DNA from: Leptasterias polaris
Taxonomy: Eukaryota; Echinodermata; Asteroidea; Forcipulatida; Asteriidae
DNA length: 64,000 nucleotides
Reading direction: 5' to 3'
Assembly: GCA_037783415.1 (NCBI GenBank)
Contig: JAZGTN010000170.1
Coordinates: forward strand, 1,221,501-1,285,500
Below the pieces are notes generated by a model, which saw nothing but the letters and a program-made list of their open reading frames with translations, was not told where the DNA came from and ran no database searches. The translations under genes were made by a program, and so were the position numbers. How positions within the stretch are numbered: the first letter of the stretch is position 1; every line of letters begins with the position of its first letter. Shown one piece after another: positions 32,422 through 44,300 of this stretch.

Positions 32422-33047
32422 GACACTTGATAAAAGAATGGCAGGGAAATGTAAATAATTATTCGAGTGAAATATTTTTTGAAAGGTTTGTGGTATGAAG
32501 CTGACCCACTTGGTCGTAGGCATTTTAAGTAATGGGCCAAGAAAGGCGGAGGTTCTGAAATTTGATTAGAGGATTCTTGAGTAGCTTTTTCACTTGCTAG
32601 AACAACCTGATACTTCAGTTCACATTCTCTCGTTTAAAAAAACCCCAGTAAGATTCATCTTAAGATGAGTTGTTGATATCGCCATAGTGATTTGCATTGT
32701 GACATCACACTTTTCTTCTTGCAATTCAGATTGATACACATCAGAATAGTAATAGTCTGTTTTATTGTCACACACATGAAATGCACTTTCGTTGTGCGAG
32801 TCTAAAAACATTAAAATACAAAGACCCCTTGCAAATGACGCCACAAGCCCCAAAACAGTCCCCTGACTGAGGTAAATGAAGAGCTATCATTGCCTGAGAA
32901 TTGTGCGCAGCGCGTACACGCATGCACATTTCCATTGTTTAACATCAAAGATGGCAGCCAATGAAAGTGGTCTCTAGATCTTTGTGAAATGGACCCCTGA
33001 TCGTTTGGAATATAAAAATAATTCTTTCAAATCCCCTTTGAGCACAA

Positions 33048-33098
33048 AATAAAATAATTGTTTTTCAAAATCTACCCTTAACTGATATTTGAAATAAA
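33048..33098 (+). terminator. Candidate polyadenylation signals of the receptor gene
   Basis: Two AATAAA hexamers lie at 33048-33053 and 33093-33098, about 0.65 kb past the stop codon. Another AATAAA at 35778-35783 would give a 3.4-kb 3' UTR. The sequence alone does not show which is used. Confidence 0.35.
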
Positions 33099-33247
33099 AG
33101 TCGGATCCCCTTAAGGTGATCCAACTGCTGCTGCTTCCCAGGTTGTATCAAAAACTTGGGTGTGATCATACAGCAGTTACAGGTTAAAACACTTCTGACT
33201 GGCACCCTCTAACAAAGTTGACAAAGTTTGGAGACCACCAACATAGG

Positions 33248-33300
33248 GCTAGATAGCTCAGTTGGTAGAGCGCTGGCACAGTAATCCGGAGGTCAAAGTA
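33248..33300 (+). mobile_element. tRNA-derived SINE head fragment
   Basis: GATAGCTCAGTTGGTAGAGC is a clear tRNA A-box region, followed by GTAATCCGGAGGTC, which then breaks off into (AT)n before the B box. Not a functional tRNA. Confidence 0.6.
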
Positions 33301-34175
33301 TATATATATATATTTTTTTTTCAACTCAAAATTATTTTAGATTCTAAAGAGTAATATGTTTTTCAGTGTGAAGAAGAAAAAATGTATTGCCTGAATTGAT
33401 ACAAATAATTATATACTCCATCTGTAATCATTAAATTGAATTCTGTAGCTGAGAGCATGAAGTTGCAAAAGTACATACTATTTTATTGTGGCGATGTATT
33501 CACTGCAAAAGTGAAAATGTTTTCTGCTTCTTTTAAAATGTAGATACATGTATACAGTGTGGTATAAGTACTACCTTAGCAACGATTCATCTTGTACTTC
33601 CTCCTAAGAAATGATGAGCTTAAAGTGCATTTTTGGTCTCCAAATAGAAACCTTTAATGTCATTTATTCAAAAAGATTTTCCTGTTTGAAATTAATTTGT
33701 GTTAATCTGATATTAAAAGGATACCTGTGATTTGGTTGTTCTGCTAGGGTAGAACATTTAGTTCTTATTAGAATTCTCTATCAAGTTTTCAATGAACTCC
33801 GGGTCATGCGATTTATCTTGAATGTAAATTCAAAAGATTTGAAATTTGTGTGTGTCTAGTATGCTTACCAATGTAATTATGTACATATTTCTGGAAGTGT
33901 GGGGCTATGGTAAAAACACATTTTGTGTTCAAAGGATTGAGTACCATTCATTTTACTAAAATTATAAACTTAATTAAGCTGAGACAACTTGTCACCACAT
34001 TCATTACAGGTAGGGTTGCATTTTGCCTTTATGTGACATTTTGAAGGACTACTAGTAAAATAATAAGCACCAGTAAGAGGCTACAAGTTTTCATTTACAG
34101 TTACATTAAATAGGAGTTGGGAAAATACTGTGAAGTTTTTTACGATGACACAAATTTTACTTTACATACTAAGGC

Positions 34176-34313
34176 CCCTTTCGAAATCACGGTTGCTGCT
34201 CAGATTCTGGCTTTGGCTTAGGCTTTGTCCACCTGTATAAAGCCCCATACCACAAGCGAAAATTTCAAAGGAACTGAGAGAGCCTTTGAAGCCAGAGCCG
34301 TGATTTCGAAAAG
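34176..34313. mobile_element. MITE family E, copy 1
   Basis: CCCTTTCGAAATCACGG at the left and CCGTGATTTCGAAAAG at the right are inverted termini of a 138-bp element. A shorter relative is at 43212-43282. Confidence 0.65.
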
Positions 34314-37300
34314 ATTTCAAGGTAGCGAATTGAAGGTGTTCAGTTGTTAGGCATGATTATGTGATAAATATTGTATATATGCAAATGTTATAGTCAGTCT
34401 TGGAAATTTGAACATTTGTATGGTTAAATCTTGAATGTTCAAACCAAAAAGACAATGTTACATGATGACAAAAATGCATGCAGCCTACAAGTACATGGAC
34501 TGTGTAAAAACACAGAGCAAAGTTCCTTACTCAATAGTAAAATAGATACACGTGTTAAGTTAGAAAAAATAAGAAAATTCATCATTTATCTGCAGCCCTA
34601 CTGATTTGAGAACATTGTTTGTTGTGTTGTTCTGCTGTTAAAATGCAATCGATTAATTACAGTTATATACAAAAATTCACTTGTCATTATATTTTCAATT
34701 ACAACCGCTTACTTCATATTTAGAGGTAATTATTTATAATTTTGTTAAAATTTTTCAAATTCTTCAGTGTAATGCAGTCAAATACGTTCCACTAAGTTAA
34801 TGATATTGAAATCAGAGATGGCCCAGAATTTAGACTTCTCCTTTACTTCTTCTTCCATATAAGTACTGACTCAATTACATGAGCAAAATCGTACCGTGTA
34901 AGTGCGCATGGGTTGGCTCGAAAATGACGAGACATGAAGGCAAATGTAATAAATTACAGTGCAGTTAACCCCCAAAAAACCTCTTTACTCTAGTTAAACC
35001 TCACCTTAATAGCCAATATGCATTTCCAATGAAATTCGCATCGGCACACCAAGGAGTCCGGGTAAAATCTGAGTCAAAAGGCAACATCAACAACCATCAG
35101 GGCGCGCTGATTTTGAAGCAAAAAACCTACCGGCCTAGTTTACCTAAATTATGCTTGATTTCTGGTTTAGCTGTGCTCAGTTTCCCAAGATGCATTGCGG
35201 TATTTATTTTTAAAGATGGCGTTTGCGCACGTGGTTCAGAAGCGTCAAAGAGAAAATAAAAATGAAGTCATTGTTATGAAGTAGCATAAGTCGTAACTAT
35301 GACTTAACATTTGCCTACGCTAACACAAAGTCATAATTGTGACTTGTGCCAATTAAATCTTATTGATGACAAATGGATATACAAGTCATATTTATTTATT
35401 ATAATAAGTCTGAAATATGACTTGTACTAAAAAACATAGTTATGAATTATAAAATATTACCTTTTTTCCTTCTTGATGTCCCTTTAACGCTTCTGTATTA
35501 TGGGCTATTTACTCATTTGTTACAGAGGCAGAGAACCTTTGGATTTTTTAAAATTTATTTATATTATATGCAATTGATTTTTTACTGTAAATATTGTAAA
35601 TAATTTCGCAAGAAAATGTTGTGGGCATTTGTCACGTTATTTCCAATTTCGAATGTTTTACTAATAATCATCATTTTATTCATTGCGTCTGATTGGTATT
35701 GTGGTTATGTATTATTGTATTTCTGAGTGTTTGGTTCATCCTCTTTAAATAATATTATGTTAAACGTAACTGCATGAAATAAAACAAGTTAATTTTTGAC
35801 AGAAGTACTGTGAACGAAAAGCGATTTTGTTGTGGTTTCATAGTAGTCGAGTCAGAGTGATGTATAATAATACCTCCAAGGGGTGGGGTGGAGGCAGTGC
35901 CGAAACTAGGGTAACAATTTAGGGGGACACAATGGGGTGTACCATGTTTTCAAGGGGGCGCTTCTGATGGCCAATTGAACATTGTTTCCCTATGCATTTC
36001 TCTTGAACAAGCGTCTTTTCAGCGCTCTTGTTATGCCATGTAGGCTATACTATTTATAAGATAATCTGACGTGAGTGTGAACAAATAAAAATAAATATAT
36101 TGTGTGCGTGTAATGATGCATTGAGGACATTTAAATTTCCCATTTAACTTTTTACTCTGGTATTTTTTAATCTCAAATTCCCCACCCATAAGTTACGCCG
36201 CTGGGGAAGAGGAGATTTTTTTTTTAAAGTATAGAAAAACAAAATCAGATTTAGCAAGCTGAACTCGGAATTTTATATTATATTCTAGTGCTTTACTATC
36301 TATGGGAAAAGGATGTTTTTGAGATTAGATACACAGACTGGAAATGAGTTATTACATTTCTGACGAATGTGTCAGCTTCGCAAGGTTGCCGATTACTGTC
36401 TCAATTTCTTTCATGGTTCCACGGTTCGGTTATTTTTGCAATTTCAAAACTCTGGGAGACTTGGATCACGTGGTACGCTAAAAATGTATCCGGAGATCTT
36501 TTCAGTTGGGACAGGAAAACATCAACTATGTGATTAATTATCTGTGCCTTTCTGCTCAGTTAAAAAAGTAGCCCACTCGACAATGTTCAGCCCGAATACG
36601 CCCTAAGCCATGTGAAAAAGACTATGCAGAAATATACATTATGGATGTATATACGAAACGAAGTGTTATTTTTAAAACGTTCATTTTCTGTGGTCGAAGG
36701 CACACCTATAATGACCCTAATTCGATACCAATATTGTACTGCCTCAGGACCAACATTCATCAAATCACCCTCTCACTTGTTAATCAGTTTTAACTGATGC
36801 AAAATGGAAGCGAAAATAAAAAATCAGTTAGTAATAGAAGATTTCCGAAACCAATTACAGCTTTGCACATGGGCCATAATAGGGCATAATCACTCCCTTT
36901 CAACTCGACTCGACATGTAAAATCGGTCAGCCGTGACCGAAACAAATAATAAAATATGGAAATATAAAAATGGCCATAACTTTTTTCCAAAACCTCATTG
37001 GAGGTAACAAATTAGAAAGAAATTTAGCTCTATGTGTAAGCTTTAGTGGTGTATAATGTTAACCGATTTATGTGAAGTAAACCAGTCATTTTAATAAAAT
37101 AGCCTGGGCAAATGTTGCAAAATTGCCAAAAAGGGTCGAGTTGAAAAGGGTTTCACTATAGAGCCTATTATAGTTTAGAAGCTGTAAATAGGGCCTACTA
37201 ATATTTTGTGAATTAGCTTTCGCTCAATGTGGAATGTCGGGATATCATCTTGAACTGTTGGTTCTTTGGTTAATAAGATTTAAAAATTGGCTCTATTCAG

Positions 37301-37491
37301 CCATGCTTGTTTTGAAAAAGAAAGAGGAAAAAGTGTAGGCCTTGTTCTGAATCTGCAGTAAAAATGTCTTCTAGGTAAACTGCCTTTTAAAATCTTGTCT
37401 GTTATTTCAGTACAGGCATTACGGAAGGCGTCTATCAAACTTCCTTCCGTAACTCCATGATAACTTACAACAACAAAATAACCACTCAAGT
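34314..37491. other. Intergenic DNA between the converging genes
   Basis: AT-rich, no credible gene. Short palindromic AAGTCATA/TATGACTT motifs recur at 35240-35430. A candidate AATAAA is at 35778. Confidence 0.45.
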
Positions 37492-37817
37492 TTAAAGGTG
37501 GTGCACAACATTGGTAAAAGTGAAAATAGAAAACAATGTTTACAGGTTTGCACACAACTTACATGGTATGATGGTGGTCAAGGCGGATCTCCCCTTTAAA
37601 TATCAATGTTTGTGCTTGAAATGCTACAGTTTTTGAGAAGTAAAAACAATTAGTGTTGAGACCAACACTCGATGCTTGTGAACAGTAAAAACTTACGACG
37701 TTTTTTACCCACCCTGTTCCCCTCGTGAATCCGATGACCGAGTGAGCTTAAAATTCCACAGGTTTGTATGTAAAGTGTGGATTGTCTTTTACAATAACCT
37801 ATTGTCCACGTGCTTCA
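37492..37817. mobile_element. MITE family A, diverged copy 7
   Basis: TTAAAGGTGGTGCACAACATTGG at the left with TTAA at 37492-37495, and family blocks ATGCTACAGTTTTTGAGAAG and ATTCCACAGGTTTGTATG. The right end (CTATTGTCCACGTGCTTCAA) has lost TTAA. Confidence 0.6.
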
Positions 37818-38207
37818 AAAACCGCAGTGCATGCTGATGATACTAGAAATGGAACAAAAACAATGTGAATTCTTGAGATCTCACGGTATATAACTTACCA
37901 TTAAAGCAAAGTTGTTATCGCTCTCCATTCTTAGTCCTTGCAAGACAAGAGAAAAAACAGTGGATCGCTAAATCAACTTACGGAAGAATTTAAAGTAAAA
38001 AGGAATACATGCAATTACACTAGGACTTGGAGGGAAAGACAATAGACACCTTCTAATTGTTGTTCGCCACAGTTTTTATTAACATGTTTCGCCAGATACC
38101 GATATTTGTTGGCAAGCTGGCAAAATTAAAACCTTACATAAAACTGTAAAACATTAGCAACTATAACCTATACTTACTGGCACGATAAAATAATGAACAC
38201 ATCTATA

Positions 38208-38264
38208 TAGGTGAAAGCGACTGTTTTATCGCAGATGTAGGTGAAAGCGACTGTTTTATCGCAG
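38208..38264 (+). repeat. 30-bp tandem duplication
   Basis: TAGGTGAAAGCGACTGTTTT then ATCGCAG occurs twice with period 30 and no mismatch in the core. Confidence 0.9.
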
Positions 38265-38887
38265 CTATGTGCCTGATGCGCTGTGTTCACCTATTGAACA
38301 TGGTTTGAACAAATATACAAGCTTGATTTATAAATTGTAAACAGTTTCGCAAATCTTGGAAACATTTATATAGCACTATTTTAAAGAGAGTTTCCGTTTC
38401 ACTGAAACCATAAAGGTCATGCCTTCGTTGAGGGTTGAATACTGCTCAGTCTTCTCAAATTCTCTCTTTATCCGTGACAATAAATGCTACCCAAGATTTA
38501 CTCAGGATGGATGCCTGCGGTATAGTGCCCATCAAATCTCATTACATCTTCCTCCAAATTCTTACTTAGTCTCTACTCCAACAATATTGTTGCCAATGTT
38601 TATTTTCTGAAACCAACCAGGCTTATTTTAGAAAATACAAAATACGATTTTTTTTTATGTAGGCATAATATTTATTTCTGCAAACGCAATGCTGTGGGAA
38701 CGAGCGGAACGCATGCTCAAGCATAACTTAAACTAATTAAGTATGCACATTAATTTTTTACATTATTACAACAGCTTATTGCAACGTATATTTAGGCTAT
38801 TTTAATATACAGATGATAGTCAGTAAAAATGGAATGGCAACACTTAAAACCCAAGGTCCTACATACAGGGAAAGAAAAACACTGTTG

Positions 38888-39544
38888 GGCCAAGTAAAAT
38901 AAATAACATGTTGCTCGTCCCCGCCCGCTCCGATTTTGGAGGCCGCACCGAATGTTTTGTTATTTGTTATTTAAAAAAAAAAAAATATATATATATATAT
39001 AATTTTTAATTTTATTTTTAAAAATAAATCTTTGAAATCAATTTACATATTGAGAGCTATTTCAAATGTATCCTTCATTTTTATTGAGCAATTTCATCAT
39101 CTTTGTTGCATGTAGGCCTACAAAAAATGCTATTTCCACAACGCAATCGTGAGAAACTCCACATTTTCTTTGAAACGTTTTGCCCTTCACGTTTGCATGC
39201 AACAGTTCTTTTTAAGTTGAACGAGATCTGTGCACCAGGACGTGATGCCACACACACAGAGTAATTTTGGAGCAAAAGCAAGAAGAACTCTTGGAAAGAA
39301 TAACAATATGTATCGAAATGGACACAGAAACACACATGGCAACTTTAAACAGAATTTGAGGACATACAGAACATGCTCATGAAACCATAAAACCATCTTC
39401 AAATACGATATGGCGGCCATCTTAGACATGGTGGCCATCTTGAAAAAAATAACAAAAAATTTGAAAATAACAAATAACAAGGACCTCCCTCACCAACTTT
39501 TTTAAAAGTCCGGACGAGCAACATGTTATTTATTTTACTTTGCC
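38888..39544. mobile_element. Inverted-repeat DNA element, 657 bp with 33-bp termini
   Basis: 38888-38920 and 39512-39544 are reverse complements with one mismatch, centred on ATAAATAACATGTTGCTCG. A second inner pair (GTTATTTGTTATTT and AATAACAAATAAC) extends the palindrome. The inside carries (A)n(TA)n and no transposase, so this is non-autonomous. Confidence 0.85.
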
Positions 39545-39925
39545 TTGTATAAAACTACAAATAAAATCTAAGAATACTTTTCCCCGAATCATTGAAATCG
39601 AGATCGTTTTCGGAAAGGTCCAATGATTTTATGTGCTCCAGAGAGATGTTCATTCTTTTGTTCCCTTATTACTAAGTTTTGTTGTACAATTAAACCATCA
39701 GCGATGTGTACTCTTTTGCACCATGGGTTTTGATGACGTCATCATAATATGTTAGAACGCCCATTGCGAAGATTTAAAAATGCTACATTTTCAATATCAT
39801 ACTTTGGTATGGGATCACATTGGAAGAAATGTGAAGAAATATCACATTGTGATATGCCACCATGACGTCATTAGGGACCGATTTACATTTAATACAAGTT
39901 TACTGTTGTACAACAATCACATACT

Positions 39926-40153
39926 CTGCAAAAACTGGGGTGTTTAAACTGACACCATGGGTGTTGTCACATTTAGATACCAAAATGAATCCAAATTTAC
40001 ACCATAAGGTGTTAAAATGAAATTAACTTCTGCCAAAACAGTTATATTGGTGTCATTTTAACACCGTATAATGTTAATTTTGATTCTCCCTTCCGGTATC
40101 TATAATGTGCCAACACTACATCGGTGTCAATTTCCACACCCCAGTTTTTGTAG
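39926..40153. mobile_element. MITE family D, copy 1
   Basis: CTGCAAAAACTGGGGTGT (39926-39943) and ACACCCCAGTTTTTGTAG (40136-40153) are inverted with one mismatch. Inner block TTACACCATAAGGTGTTAAA is itself palindromic. Related to 51155-51370. Confidence 0.8.
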
Positions 40154-40271
40154 TGTATAAATTATTTTATGTAAATTTACAATTATTTGCGCATTGTAAG
40201 GATATAACCAAAGTGGCTTTTGGTTTTAAAATCCAGTTATTATTAACATAAGCATGCGTATTTGATCTTTA

Positions 40272-40404
40272 GTTCCGGTGTCAGGACATTCTGTCCCCCT
40301 TACAGAGAACTGTGTACACATTGCTTCTGATAGCGCCCTCTTTTGAATCAACCTCCTTCAGCCCATGTTAATTTCCCATATGGGGGACAGAATCTCCGGG
40401 GAAC
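40272..40404. mobile_element. MITE family F, copy 1
   Basis: GTTCCGGTG...ATTCTGTCCCCC at the left and GGGGGACAGAATCTCCGGGG at the right are inverted. A second copy lies at 49591-49712 in the DSL gene. Confidence 0.65.
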
Positions 40405-40626
40405 ATCTTTCCCTATGAAAGCGGTTTAAATTGTTCAATTACAAAACAGGTGTAAACATTATATTAGGGAATACTACAATTGTTGTTAATCTACAAATTA
40501 CAAGTAATTTTGTTTCACCTCCACATCTCTTTATGTTTTTTTCCCCAACATTTAGTTCCTAGTTATTATTGTGTTTTTTTTAGACATAGCACTGGTTTTC
40601 TTCACACAGCTGCGGATTTGACTGAC

Positions 40627-40632
40627 TTTATT
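40627..40632 (-). terminator. Candidate polyadenylation signal of the DSL gene
   Basis: AATAAA on the minus strand about 510 bases past the stop codon, in otherwise non-coding sequence. The position is plausible for a short 3' UTR. Confidence 0.35.
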
Positions 40633-41139
40633 GATTGACAACGAAAGTTGCCCGGAGCAGTTCTTCGAGACATCCATTCTACCAACAATGTTATAGGGAG
40701 TTCACGTAACAAGTGATGTATACCCCCAAAGAACCGAAAACAAACGATCTTTGCATAGAATCGCAAATAGAGATAAGGAGGAAAGTTTTCTCATTGCTCC
40801 GAAGGAAAAAACTTAAGCCATCGCCAAAGGTGAAATAAAAAAATGGAGTCCAGCATGTAGGGGTACTTCCTGGAGACAAGTTGAATGAATATACTTGCCA
40901 GTTATAAAAATAAAAAACCCATAATAATAACTAAAACTTAATAGCGCCTTACATCAAAGCATAAACCACAACCTGCTCAACAAGGAACTAAATTCTGGAA
41001 TAAACAAATTAAAAAAATGGACTAAAAGCACAGGCACTTTTGGCCGGTATGTACAGTATATGTATTTGTTTTAGCTTGCTAGATTTGTCGTACATTTTGC
41101 AATGTATCCGTAAGATGTAGCCTAAGAAACATCAGACCT

Positions 41140-41317
41140 TCAGGTCTCTGTCACGGAAGCCCAGGTCTTGGGTTCATTTGTGTCATACAGAGGGTTGTCT
41201 ACTAAAGTACTACTATATTCGGTGTCTCCTAATTGTATGTAATCGTTCGACCCTTCATCTTTATAGCCGTTATTTGACAATATCTCCGACTCTAGCTCCA
41301 GTCCGAGAGAAGGGGCT
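41140..41317 (-). CDS. DSL gene exon 16: cytoplasmic tail and stop
   Basis: Residues 1012-1070 and the stop TGA at 41140-41142; the acceptor is TTTCAG. The tail is acidic and carries NDYIQL, EYSSTL and [12 protein letters not shown] fits the NPxY motif for PTB-domain adaptors and clathrin uptake; ligand endocytosis is needed for Notch activation in known systems. It ends VTET, not a clear PDZ ligand. Confidence 0.85.
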
Positions 41318-44300
41318 CTGAAACAAACAGCAGTAACGCACTGAGAATATTTACACAAATTAAGCCCATTTGGATTATTATAATACAAAGATACAGTAAC
41401 ATGGAAGACGCCATTTCATTTTCATTTTTTTTGGTTTAATGTTTATTATAATTATTATGGTATTAGTTTGCTATGATGTAAAATTAATAAATCGAGGTAT
41501 TTCGATGATGACAAATGCGTCTTTTGCTTGTTTTTCGTCCATTCATAAGCAAAGTAAACCAGACGAAAATCAGTATAATATTCAAAATGTAATAACTGCA
41601 AAAATGACGTGACAAAGGTGCTACCGTTTGATAATGATGACACATAAGTAATCCAACGCATAATTAACAATGCCACACGAGCCTAAAAACGGTGACACAT
41701 TTTACATATTTTAAATTTAATCCCAATATTAAAATCACATGATTGGCCTACCTTCGTTTACGCCAAACGGCGAATCCGGCAATACCTACACAGGCAACTG
41801 CAGTCAGTGCTATCAAGACAAATACGAACCAATTTTCGTCGGCCCAGCTCTAAAATTATATGTGAAGAGAAAACAAAAGTGAAATTTATTTCGGAGTTAA
41901 TCATTAGAGTGATCCTCCTTGAAGAGTTAAGCGTAAATATCGTTTTTTGGAAGCGTTCGATTGTTTTAATCCTATATAAATGTAGACATACACAATAAAA
42001 CCATGATAAAACTAACCAGAGAAAAGTTCATTTCAAAAGGTGGTTGGTAGCGTTTATGAGATATCGCCGAAAATCCGGAGCGGTTATGTCCACGCATGCG
42101 GAGTAATTGGAATGCACAATCTGAGAAACGTAACTGACAGTAACGTTTCTCAGATTCAAATTTTGGGGGATAAAAACTTGTGTAATTTTCCATAACCTCA
42201 TTACTTCGAAGTGAAATGCTTTTCAAAATGCTTTATATTATCGAAAGCTGTTGTACTTCTAACCAAGTGAGTTTTATTGTCATTAAGTTAAGGGTGAATA
42301 CCAAACGAAATCGTTCTCTTTAAAATTGAATGAGGGGAAAAAAACAAAAACGACCCGAGGCTGCTTGAATGTTTTGGTCGGTCGATGGAGGGCAGTACAA
42401 CGATTGTTTGCATTTATTTGTGATAATTCTTGATTGATAAAGTTAGCTGAATCCGGGTTATAGGATCGAGGGCTTACCTTCCCGCCATCTCCTGTAAAGG
42501 CTATAGGTACAGCCTTGCCTGTATACTTGTCATAGCCGATACTTTGAATCAAGGTATTACTGGGCGTTTCACTGATTGTAGCCTCCACCAGTGTCTTATC
42601 AACGTACCCACTCGATGATGACCTCGTCACGTATGTTACCTTTGTTAGCGGCTCACTGAAAGACAATTCGATAATTGGAAGTAGTGAAAAAAAACCCGAA
42701 AAAACAATAACAAAAAACAACAAAAAATAAACAACAAAAAACAACAACAAATAAACAACGCTAAACAAATTAAATTAATAAAAATAACCCACTTCTGGAC
42801 GAAATGAGGGTGTTCAGAAAATAATTGCAGAATGTGGAATGAGAACACAATTGGCCTACTGTCAAATTGTAGAAAACATATGAAAATTTCCCTCAGAATG
42901 ACATATAAAATTGGAAACACTCTAGAAACCTTAAAATATTTGTAAGGAGAGCAAATTAACCGTTTATCTGATGTGACGTAAGATTCCATGCTGACTACTG
43001 TCACCGTAAATTCTCTTTTATCTCTCGCTGACTTAGGAGGCATTTCTTTTAACAGCAAGGTCGCCATGTTCCCCTCAAAATCATTTGCGTCATTCATTCT
43101 TCCAAAGAGCATGATCACACTGCCAAACTTCCTCAAATCTACAAATCAAGACAAATAAAAGGGTTGTTTTTAGTTACTTATTTATTTACTTTATTTAGTA
43201 TTATTATAGACCCTTTTCGAAACGACGACTTGGGCTTCTAGGCTCCATCAAGTTCGAGCCCAAGCCGTGGTTTCGAAAAGGGCCTTTAGCTGTTGGAAAA
43301 GAGTAGTGTTTCAATTCGTATATTGGCTATTACAAACTCTATTAAATATTGTATGGTATATATGCGTTGGCTTGCAGCTTTATCTCGGTAGCAATTAATA
43401 TCGCCAGTTTTACTAATTTAAAACAGCACCGCAATATTACACCATCTATGATCAGTCACTGGTTGTTTTTTGAATAGTGTATAGAAGCGATGGTCAACAG
43501 TTACGTGTAGCTTTGAGGTTAAAAATTCAATATGACTTAAAGGCAAAGTACACCTTTGGTTTTTGGAACCATCCGATTGTTTTAATCCTATATAAATGTA
43601 TATAGCATATACATTAAAAACTAACCTGTAGAAATTTCACTTCAAAAAGGTGGTCGCGTTTTGAGATATCACCGAAAATCCGGAGCAATTATGTCCACGC
43701 AGGAAGAATAATCCTCAATCGGAATACACAATCTGAGAAACTTTTTTTCTGACCGAAAAGTTTCTCAGATTCAAATTCTGGGTCATAAAAACTGATATCT
43801 TTTTACATAACCACATTTCTTCGAAGTAAAATGTTTATCAAAATGCTTTATACTATCGAAAGATGATAGGCTTCTAACTAATACGTGTTTATTGCCATTA
43901 TTTTAAGAGTGATTACCAAAACGTATACATTCCCATCAAACCTGAAAGTCAACAGAAAATTGTCATTACCAATATTGCAGTTGAAACCAAAGAAACCCTC
44001 GTTGCATGTACAGTTGTATCCATTTGGGGCATCACTTGATGGTACACATTGTCCGTTCTCACATTGGTTTAGAGAGCAAGGATCGTCAATGAGGTCTGCA
44101 CAGTACTCGCCAGTGTGGAAGGGATCGCATTCACACCTTAAATAAAGGTTATTACATTGTAATTGTGCGTAATTCTTTTGTAATTGACATTTAAAAAACG
44201 ATGTTGAGTTTTCTGGAACCAATATTTTCATCGTTTGTTTTTTAGAGGAGTAGACCAACGTTCACATCTCCGCAAAAAGAAAAAGAAAAAACAAGCCAAT

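Larger units (their letters stand above)
32422..34175 (+). other. 3' UTR and downstream flank of the receptor gene
   Basis: No open frame of interest. It probably includes the receptor 3' UTR, whose end cannot be fixed. A tRNA-like repeat and an (AT)n tract at 33298-33310 lie inside it. Confidence 0.5.

Noticed and set aside
33248..33300. Possible tRNA gene
   Set aside because: A-box region is good, but the B box is missing and the sequence breaks into (AT)n; it is a SINE head.
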